Origin: JACMNW01 sp031402355
GTDB lineage: Bacteria > Pseudomonadota > Alphaproteobacteria > Rhodobacterales > Rhodobacteraceae
Direction: 5' to 3'
DNA length: 11,920 nt
NCBI GenBank assembly: GCA_031402355.1
Contig: JANNSG010000042.1
Span: forward strand, 1-11,920
A program made the position numbers and the translations under genes. Positions 6,666 through 11,920 of this stretch are shown piece after piece; the stretch's first letter is position 1; each line of letters begins with the position of its first letter. Under the pieces are notes generated by a model. The model ran no database searches, was not told the origin of the DNA, and worked only from the letters and a program-made list of their open reading frames with translations.

Positions 6666-7682
6666 GTGTCATTGCCACCAAAAACGCCCCCCAAACGCAC
6701 CCTCACCCTGCGCGATGTGTCAGAGGCCTCGGGCGTCAGCGAAATGACCGTCAGCCGCGTGCTCCGCTCCCGTGGCGATGTCTCTGCCGCCACCCGCGAC
6801 CGTGTGCTTGAGGCTGCCCGCACCCTTGGCTATGTCCCCAACAAAATCGCAGGCGCGCTTGCCAGCAGCCGCGTCAACCTTGTGGCCGTCATCATCCCGT
6901 CGCTGTCGAACATGGTGTTCCCCGAGGTGATGGCAGGTATCTCCGCCACGCTCGATTCCACCGGCCTGCAGCCCGTCGTCGGTGTGACCAACTATTCCCC
7001 AGACCGCGAAGAAACCGTGCTTTACGAAATGCTGTCATGGCGGCCATCGGGTGTCATCATCGCCGGGTTGGAACATACGCCAGCGGCGCAGGCCATGCTG
7101 CAAAACGCAGGCATCCCGATTGTCGAGATCATGGATATCGACGGCACCCCCGTCGATAGTGCTGTCGGCATTTCCCATCGCCGCGCGGGCCGCCAGATGG
7201 CCGAAGCGATCATCGCTGCAGGCTACCGCAAGATCGCCTTCCTTGGCACCATGATGCCGCACGATCACCGCGCCCGCAAACGGCTGGAGGGGTTTGAGGA
7301 AGCCCTTTCAAAAGCCGGCATCGCCCTCGCGGACCGCGAGTTTTACAACGGCGGCTCTGCCCTGCTGAAAGGCCGCGAAATGACAGCCGCCGTTCTATCA
7401 CGCACTCCGGATGTCGATTTCCTATATTATTCCAATGACATGATCGGCGCGGGCGGATTGCTCTACTGCCTGCACCAAGGCCTCGATATCCCCGGCAAAA
7501 TCGGGCTTGCGGCCTTTAACGGCGTTGAACTGCTCGATGGCCTGCCGCGCCAACTGGCAACCATGGATGCCTGCCGATACGAAATCGGCTGCCGCGCCGC
7601 GCAGATCATCGCAGACGGCGGAGCGGGCGAGATCACTGAATTGACCCCCACCCTGCAACACGGCGATACCATCCGCCGCTGA
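6666..7682 (+). CDS. LacI/GntR-type transcriptional repressor
   Basis: The N-terminal helix-turn-helix is clear: TLRDVSEASGVSEMTVSRVL (about residues 14-33 from the GTG start), followed by the hinge region VPNKIAGALASSRVNLVAVI. The rest is a periplasmic-binding-protein-like sensor domain with the family signatures IPSLSNMVFPEVMAGI, FLYYSNDMIGAGGL and GLAAFNG. The segment EMLSWRPSGVIIAG, then AGIPIVEIMD, resembles the gluconate repressor GntR of enterobacteria, so a sugar-acid effector is possible but unproven. I chose GTG 6666 (338 residues), with AAGG at 6651-6654 as a weak ribosome-binding site. TTG 6633 would add 11 residues, but it has no ribosome-binding site and would precede the candidate transcription start. 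No sugar transport or catabolic gene lies next to it. The following methyltransferase begins 19 bp downstream, so the two may be co-transcribed. Confidence 0.92.
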   Translation: MSLPPKTPPKRTLTLRDVSEASGVSEMTVSRVLRSRGDVSAATRDRVLEAARTLGYVPNKIAGALASSRVNLVAVIIPSLSNMVFPEVMAGISATLDSTGLQPVVGVTNYSPDREETVLYEMLSWRPSGVIIAGLEHTPAAQAMLQNAGIPIVEIMDIDGTPVDSAVGISHRRAGRQMAEAIIAAGYRKIAFLGTMMPHDHRARKRLEGFEEALSKAGIALADREFYNGGSALLKGREMTAAVLSRTPDVDFLYYSNDMIGAGGLLYCLHQGLDIPGKIGLAAFNGVELLDGLPRQLATMDACRYEIGCRAAQIIADGGAGEITELTPTLQHGDTIRR

Positions 7683-7701
7683 CCCCCGGAGCCCTCCACC
7701 A

Positions 7702-8571
7702 ATGTTTATCCCCTCAGCCCTGCTGGCCGACCTGATCGCCGCCCTGCCGTTGGACGACCGTATCGAAATTGTTGATGTTGGCGCATCAAACGTGTCAGAC
7801 AAGGAACTGCCATCCTACGATAGCCTTCTTGCAAATGGTCTTGGCCGACTTACCGGGTTTGAACCCAATCCGGCAGAATTGGAAAAGCTGGAAACTTCTG
7901 ATGCGCGACGCTATCTTCCCTACGCCATTGGCACAGGAACTGCCGTGCCGTTTCACATCACCCAAAGTCCGGGTTTCTGTTCTACCCTGAAACCCAACAC
8001 GGCCCTTAACGCCGCAATCCATTCCTTCGGCCCGCTGACCGAAGTCCTCTCGGTCGAAAAAATGAAAACCCGGCGCTTGGATGATCTTGATGAAATCACA
8101 CGCGTTGATTTCCTGAAAATAGATATTCAAGGCGGCGAAGTTGCCGCCTTCAAAGGCGGAGCTGCCAGATTGGCAAACCTGCTCTGCGTGCAGACCGAAG
8201 TGGCCTTCGTGCCGATTTATGAAAATCAACCGCTGTTCGCGCAGCAAGACGAAATTTTGCAATCCTTTGGCCTGCGATTTTTCGGCATGTCCTCGGTCCA
8301 CCGCTATGCTTACGCAGGTGCCTCCCGCCCCATCCGCAAACGGTCGCGGCGCATGGATATTGGCCAATGGGTCGATGCCGATGCGGTGTATCTGCGCGAT
8401 TTTCTCACATGGGATAGCCTGCCGCTGACAGAGCTAAAACGCCTGTTTTTCATTGTCTTGACCAGCTTTTCCGCCGCCAGCGCCGCCATGCGGCTTGGGC
8501 AGTTGCTGGTCGATGGCGGGGCCCTCACTCCGGCGCTGCTGGCACAACTAGAGCAAAGCCTTACTGCCTAA
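7702..8571 (+). CDS. FkbM-family SAM-dependent methyltransferase
   Basis: The 289-residue protein has the FkbM pattern of a class I methyltransferase: IVDVGAS (23-29) for the SAM-binding glycine loop, GFEPNP (52-57) with the acidic residue at the end of strand 2, and RLDDL followed by VDFLKIDIQGGE (135-146), the hallmark of the FkbM domain. These enzymes usually O-methylate sugars or other hydroxyl groups of glycans and natural products. The last 60 residues are helical and fall outside the core domain. A GGAG at 7687-7690 precedes the ATG. The 3' end overlaps the opposite-strand glycosyltransferase by 24 bp, and no terminator is visible between them. Codon choice looks less GC-rich in third positions than in nusA or infB, which may hint at transfer. 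The substrate is unknown; pairing with a glycosyltransferase suggests a surface polysaccharide. Confidence 0.9.
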   Translation: MFIPSALLADLIAALPLDDRIEIVDVGASNVSDKELPSYDSLLANGLGRLTGFEPNPAELEKLETSDARRYLPYAIGTGTAVPFHITQSPGFCSTLKPNTALNAAIHSFGPLTEVLSVEKMKTRRLDDLDEITRVDFLKIDIQGGEVAAFKGGAARLANLLCVQTEVAFVPIYENQPLFAQQDEILQSFGLRFFGMSSVHRYAYAGASRPIRKRSRRMDIGQWVDADAVYLRDFLTWDSLPLTELKRLFFIVLTSFSAASAAMRLGQLLVDGGALTPALLAQLEQSLTA

Positions 8572-9465
8572 TTGCCGCACGCAGCTTTCGGCAAAGGCAA
8601 TCAGGTTACGCTCCAATAGCGCCGTGTTGTCCGGTGTATAGCGCAGCGGCATCGCACCGGGTGCAATCACGGGATCAAGTATAACCCGCACCGCAACATC
8701 AACGGCATAGGTAAGCGCCACATTGTGCACATCCGCATCGGAAATCGCATCCCCAGCTAAAATCCGATCTGCCAATTCTCGCCAATGACTCGCCTCATTC
8801 TTTGTCGGCCCATCGCGCAGGCGCAAATTCCAAGACCCGATCAACACCTTAGAAATCAGTTGTTCGCGTGACCGCACGGGAAAATGCGCCAACTTCAACG
8901 CTCTGTCCGATAAGAACTGAACCCGCGCACCCGCAATCAAACTGTGATTGCCCGCCCCCACCTGCGCCCGGCCAACCAAAACGCGAGGGACAGTAATCTT
9001 CCCCTGTTTCAATACCTCGCGCTTGCGTCGCTGCGTGATCCGCGCAATCGGGTTTCGCTCAGCCTGGTCATCCTCTGGGCATGGAACGTAACTCATCCAT
9101 TCCATTTGCACCGGAATGTCACAGGCAAGCAGCGTGTCGCGAAAATAGTCGCGGTCCGCCCGGATGAATTCATCGGCATCCAGCAACACAATGTGCGCCG
9201 CATCCATTCGCCCTGCCAGATCGGGCAGCATTTCATTTGTTATTGCCTGCTGTCCATGGCCCGCACGCAAGTCAACAGACCAGCTTAACCGCCCGCCCAA
9301 TTCAGTCTCTAATGCTGCCAAAATCCCCGGCGTCGCATCGGCGCTGTCATTGTCCACCACATGCAAATGGTCCAGAAACCCAAGATTGTGCCGCACCATC
9401 GCCTCGACGATATCCGCCTCGTTCTTGACAATGCTTAGGCCCACAATTTTGGTCCCCGATGGCAT
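8548..9465 (-). CDS. Glycosyltransferase family 2-like protein
   Basis: The 305-residue protein starts MPSGTKIVGLSIVKNEADIV, a typical opening of GT2-like enzymes of the Glyco_tranf_2_4 type. VVDNDSADAT (36-45) is the nucleotide-sugar region and LLDADEF (94-100) holds the DxD motif for metal and sugar-nucleotide binding. There is no signal peptide or membrane segment, so it probably acts in the cytosol on a sugar acceptor. I chose ATG 9463-9465 because AAGGGGGG lies six bases upstream; the TTG at 9484-9486 in the same frame would add seven residues but lacks a ribosome-binding site. The 3' end overlaps the FkbM methyltransferase tail to tail by 24 bp. Substrate and product are not predictable from sequence; a role in decorating a cell-surface glycan together with the methyltransferase is inference. 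Confidence 0.87.
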   Translation of the reverse strand: MPSGTKIVGLSIVKNEADIVEAMVRHNLGFLDHLHVVDNDSADATPGILAALETELGGRLSWSVDLRAGHGQQAITNEMLPDLAGRMDAAHIVLLDADEFIRADRDYFRDTLLACDIPVQMEWMSYVPCPEDDQAERNPIARITQRRKREVLKQGKITVPRVLVGRAQVGAGNHSLIAGARVQFLSDRALKLAHFPVRSREQLISKVLIGSWNLRLRDGPTKNEASHWRELADRILAGDAISDADVHNVALTYAVDVAVRVILDPVIAPGAMPLRYTPDNTALLERNLIAFAESCVRQLGSKALL

Positions 9466-9570
9466 ACGAGGCCCCCCTTGATGCAAGGGTCAACTTGGTT
9501 CGGGCAAGTTACAGTGTCAATTGGTCATGCGGCAAAACGGCCTCAAACAGCACCTCGCGCCTTTTTCTGT

Positions 9571-9592
9571 TCAAAAATATCCCCGCAGGAGG
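9571..9592 (+). repeat. Short intergenic motif, copy 2 (CAAAAATATCCCC type)
   Basis: TCAAAAATATCCCCGCAGGA, plus two G, lies in the 230-bp spacer between the glycosyltransferase start and the mtaB end. It shares CAAA(A)ATATCCC and a following CAGG with copy 1 at 191-212. Here no G-rich/C-rich hairpin follows directly. The rest of the spacer (9466-9695) holds the weak mtaB terminator and nothing else I can recognise. Confidence 0.4.
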
Positions 9593-9676
9593 CATCCCGC
9601 GCCGGCCAGAAATCCAGCGTCAAATCGTTAAGAACCCCCTAATAGAAACGACGAAACATAGGAATATCAATGCCCT

Positions 9677-9700
9677 AAAATCCGTAACACGCGCGTTACG
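9677..9700 (-). terminator. Weak terminator at the mtaB stop codon
   Basis: On the minus strand CGTAAC (9700-9695) and GTTACG (9688-9683) form a 6-bp stem with the loop GCGCGT, then GA and TTTT. The mtaB TAA stop (9698-9696) lies in the first arm. The stem and T-run are short, so termination may be incomplete. Confidence 0.4.
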
Positions 9701-10949
9701 CAACCAACCTGCCGCGCTCAAAACCCAAAATCAAACCCTCCACAATCCGCCCTTCCGGCTGATCTTCCCCAAAATCAACCTCCGCAAATCCCTCCGTCCG
9801 CCCCATCCTCGGACCTTCCATCAAAACCTGATGAACCCGCCCGACCTGACCCTCCAGATGAACTCTCAAAGCCTCGTCTCCCGCAGCTCTCAATCTTGCC
9901 GCCCGGTCCTTGATCTGGGGCCCCCGAACCTGCGGCATCCGCGCCGCCGGGGTGCCCTTTCGCGGCGAAAACGGGAAAACATGCAAAAACGTCAGCCCGC
10001 AATCCTTGATCAAACGAAGCGAGTTTTCAAACATCGCCTCCGTTTCCGTCGGAAACCCCGCAATGATATCCGCCCCGAACACCATCTCTGGCCGCAGTTT
10101 CCGCGCGTCCTCACAAAACCGGATCGCATCGTCGCGCAAATGCCGCCGCTTCATCCTTTTCAGGATCATGTCATCCCCCGCCTGCAACGACAGATGAAGA
10201 TGCGGCATCAGACGGCTCTCGCCCGCGATGGCCCCCATCAAGGCCTCGTCCACCTCGATGCTGTCGATCGACGATATCCGCAGCCGCGCCAGATCCGGCA
10301 CCAGCCGCAAAATCCGCATCACCAAATCGCCCAACCTCGGCCCGCCCGGCAAATCCGCGCCCCAGCTTGTCAGGTCCACCCCGGTCAGCACAACCTCAAG
10401 GAACCCCTTGTCAACCAACCGCTTGATCTGATCCACCACCACACCCGCCGGCACCGACCGCGAATTGCCACGCCCGAACGGAATAATGCAAAAGGTGCAG
10501 CGATGATCGCAGCCGTTTTGTACCTGAACATAGGCCCGGTGCCGCCCGAAGCCGTCAATCAGATGCCCCGCCGTTTCCCGGACTGACATGATATCATCGA
10601 CCTGCACCCGTTCGGTCGCACCAATCAGATCCGGCACCGCCAACCCGGCCCAGGTTTCCGCCTGCATCTTTTCGGTATTACCGATCACCCGGCTGACCTC
10701 GGGCATCGCGGCAAAAGTCTCCGGTTCGGTCTGCGCCGCACATCCCGTCACGATCAACGTCGCGTCCGGGTTTTCCCGCCGCAGCCGCCGGATTTCCTGT
10801 TTGGCCTTGCGAACCGCCTCAGCCGTCACAGCACAGGTATTCACGATCACCGTGTTTTGCAGCCCGGCTGCCGCCGCCAATTCCTTCATCGCCTCGGATT
10901 CGTAGGCATTCAGGCGGCAGCCCAAAGTCGCAAAAACCGGGGCGTTCAT
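9696..10949 (-). CDS. mtaB: tRNA (N6-threonylcarbamoyladenosine-37)-2-methylthiotransferase MtaB
   Basis: MtaB adds a methylthio group to t6A37 to give ms2t6A in tRNAs reading ANN codons. The 417-residue protein is the normal length. The N-terminal domain carries the three cysteines of the first 4Fe-4S cluster: C11 (ATLGCRLN), C39 (NTCAVTAEA) and C70 (VTGCAAQ). The radical-SAM motif CDHRCTFC gives C147, C151 and C154 (CxxxCxxC), with VQVQNG before it. Later blocks typical of the family include LTGVDLTSWG and LHLSLQAGDD; the C-terminus (about 350-415) is the TRAM-like RNA-binding domain. The short TLGCRLN opening supports MtaB and not the related MiaB (which reads FGCQMN) or RimO. The ATG overlaps the dapF stop as ATGA, so the two are translationally coupled. 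It is the last gene of this unit. Confidence 0.95.
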   Translation of the reverse strand: MNAPVFATLGCRLNAYESEAMKELAAAAGLQNTVIVNTCAVTAEAVRKAKQEIRRLRRENPDATLIVTGCAAQTEPETFAAMPEVSRVIGNTEKMQAETWAGLAVPDLIGATERVQVDDIMSVRETAGHLIDGFGRHRAYVQVQNGCDHRCTFCIIPFGRGNSRSVPAGVVVDQIKRLVDKGFLEVVLTGVDLTSWGADLPGGPRLGDLVMRILRLVPDLARLRISSIDSIEVDEALMGAIAGESRLMPHLHLSLQAGDDMILKRMKRRHLRDDAIRFCEDARKLRPEMVFGADIIAGFPTETEAMFENSLRLIKDCGLTFLHVFPFSPRKGTPAARMPQVRGPQIKDRAARLRAAGDEALRVHLEGQVGRVHQVLMEGPRMGRTEGFAEVDFGEDQPEGRIVEGLILGFERGRLVA

Positions 10950-11785
10950 CTGTGGGCCGCCACAAATTCAGCAGTCAATACGCCATCAAAACTATGCGCC
11001 ACCGGTCCGGTCAACCAGACACCGTCGTCGCGCCAATCCACCTCCAGCAACCCGCCATCCACATCAATCTGCACAGACCGGCCTGCCAACCCACGCAGAT
11101 GCGCCGCGACAGCCGCCGCGCAAACCCCCGACCCGCAGGCCAGCGTCACGCCTGCCCCCCGCTCCCACACCCGCATGCGCATACGGTCTGGCCCGGTTAC
11201 TGTCACAAATTCGACATTCGTGCGCTGCGGAAACAACGGATCATTTTCCACCAATGGGCCCAGTCGCACAAGATCGACACCTTCCGCTTCCGGCACAAAG
11301 AACACGGCGTGCGGATTGCCCATTCCAACTGCTGTGGGGTTGCCCGCCAAGGGCAAGGAAAGTGTATCAAGCGCGCTTGCCAAAGGGATCTCGTCCCAAT
11401 TCAATTGCGGATGGCCCATGTTGACGCTGACCAACCCATCAGCCCGGCGGGTGGCGGACAAATCGCCGCGCGCGGTCACCAGCCCAACCGAGGTCTTGCC
11501 AAGTTCGCGCATCACATGATCAGCAACACAGCGCGTGGCATTTCCGCAAGCCGCAGCAACGCTGCCATCACTGTTCCAGAATTCCAGCGCAAAATCGGCG
11601 TTTGCGTGATCCAGAATTTCCGCCAGCTGATCAAACCCGACACCGCGATGCCTGTCGCCAATTGCGCGCGCCAGGCCAGCCGTCATCACCGCCCCGCGCC
11701 CACGCGAATCGATTACCACGAAATCATTGCCCAGCCCGTGCATTTTCATGAAGGGCAAGCCGGTGGCGCTGCGTCTTTCCATCAT
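10946..11785 (-). CDS. dapF: Diaminopimelate epimerase DapF
   Basis: DapF converts LL- to meso-diaminopimelate, a cofactor-free step in lysine and peptidoglycan synthesis. The two catalytic cysteines are visible: C80 in ACGNATRC and C217 in LACGSGVC. Other conserved parts are FMKMHGLGNDFVVID (12-26), GFDQL (50-54), GNPHAV (156-161) and WERGAG (207-212). At 279 residues it is the normal size. The chosen ATG (11783-11785) is followed directly by a second ATG, and a third Met (residue 13, MKMHGLGNDF) is also a possible start; no strong ribosome-binding site separates them. A TATAGG at 11797-11792 could be a -10 box, which would place the transcript start near the first ATG and would favour the internal start. 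The stop overlaps mtaB as ATGA. Confidence 0.96.
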   Translation of the reverse strand: MMERRSATGLPFMKMHGLGNDFVVIDSRGRGAVMTAGLARAIGDRHRGVGFDQLAEILDHANADFALEFWNSDGSVAAACGNATRCVADHVMRELGKTSVGLVTARGDLSATRRADGLVSVNMGHPQLNWDEIPLASALDTLSLPLAGNPTAVGMGNPHAVFFVPEAEGVDLVRLGPLVENDPLFPQRTNVEFVTVTGPDRMRMRVWERGAGVTLACGSGVCAAAVAAHLRGLAGRSVQIDVDGGLLEVDWRDDGVWLTGPVAHSFDGVLTAEFVAAHR

Positions 11786-11849
11786 CGCCCGCCTATACCC
11801 CGCTTGCAGAGTTTTTGCCAGACCGCCTTGTATTTACCTGATTTCGCCC

Positions 11850-11878
11850 TTGACCACCCCCCGTGAAGTTTCTATGCA
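11850..11878 (+). promoter_or_regulatory. Sigma70-like promoter for the tRNA gene
   Basis: TTGACC (11850-11855) and TATGCA (11873-11878) are separated by exactly 17 bases. A start near 11885 would give a 5' leader of about six bases before the tRNA at 11891. It points away from the divergent dapF gene. Confidence 0.65.
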
Positions 11879-11890
11879 CCCCCCTTGCGT

Positions 11891-11920
11891 GGGCCGGTAG
11901 CTCAGTTGGTAGAGCAACTG
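11891..11920 (+). tRNA. 5' end of a tRNA gene, probably tRNA-Lys, cut by the window edge
   Basis: GGGCCGG forms the 5' acceptor strand (11891-11897), then TA, the D-arm GCTC-AGTTGGTA-GAGC (11900-11915), A at position 26, and ACTG as the beginning of the anticodon stem. The anticodon and the 3' half lie outside the window. The 5' half matches what I recall of alphaproteobacterial tRNA-Lys (UUU), but the identity cannot be proven without the anticodon. Confidence 0.85.

Noticed and set aside
9459..10586. Open frame of 375 codons on the plus strand
   Set aside because: It is antisense to mtaB; the protein is dominated by Pro, Arg, His and Gln, has no recognisable domain, and covers a spacer as well as coding DNA.

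Overview
The window looks like chromosomal DNA of an alphaproteobacterium, most likely a Rhodobacterales (Rhodobacter/Roseobacter group) species. The base composition is fairly GC-rich. The gene order rimP-nusA-ylxR-infB, the argJ-mutT and dapF-mtaB neighbours, and the alphaproteobacterial form of the proteins (NusA with a long acidic C-terminus, a YlxR protein fused to an L7Ae-like domain) all fit. This is inferred from protein recognition and not from any database search.

Layout. (1) 1-663, plus strand: the last 54 codons of argJ (arginine biosynthesis), then a MutT-type Nudix hydrolase, with a perfect G/C stem-loop between them. (2) 664-987: a 46-codon small protein gene on the plus strand, ending at a bidirectional terminator shared with infB. 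(3) 988-6451, minus strand: the translation/transcription operon rimP-nusA-ylxR-infB (30S maturation, transcription elongation/antitermination, RNA binding, initiation factor IF-2). The genes are packed tightly, and an ATGA overlap joins ylxR and infB. The infB frame is broken by an apparent 2-bp expansion in a GC dinucleotide tract, which splits IF-2 between the GTPase domain and domain II. (4) 6452-6665: a divergent control region. On the minus side it holds a promoter, a hairpin and an intrinsic terminator that comes before rimP and has no upstream gene to terminate. (5) 6666-8571, plus strand: a LacI/GntR-type repressor and an FkbM-family methyltransferase. (6) 8548-9465, minus strand: a family 2-like glycosyltransferase whose 3' end overlaps the methyltransferase tail to tail by 24 bp. 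(7) 9466-9695: a spacer with a short motif that also occurs after argJ. (8) 9696-11785, minus strand: dapF (lysine/peptidoglycan precursor) and mtaB (tRNA methylthiotransferase), overlapping by 4 bp. (9) 11786-11920: a sigma70-like promoter and the 5' end of a tRNA, probably tRNA-Lys, cut by the window edge.

Most of the window is housekeeping. The least conserved part is the lacI-fkbM-glycosyltransferase block, which may act on a surface glycan. I see no IS element, CRISPR array, phage gene or defence cassette. The points most worth following up are the broken infB, the leader/attenuator-like RNA before rimP, the small protein gene downstream of infB, and the perfect palindrome over the nusA stop codon.
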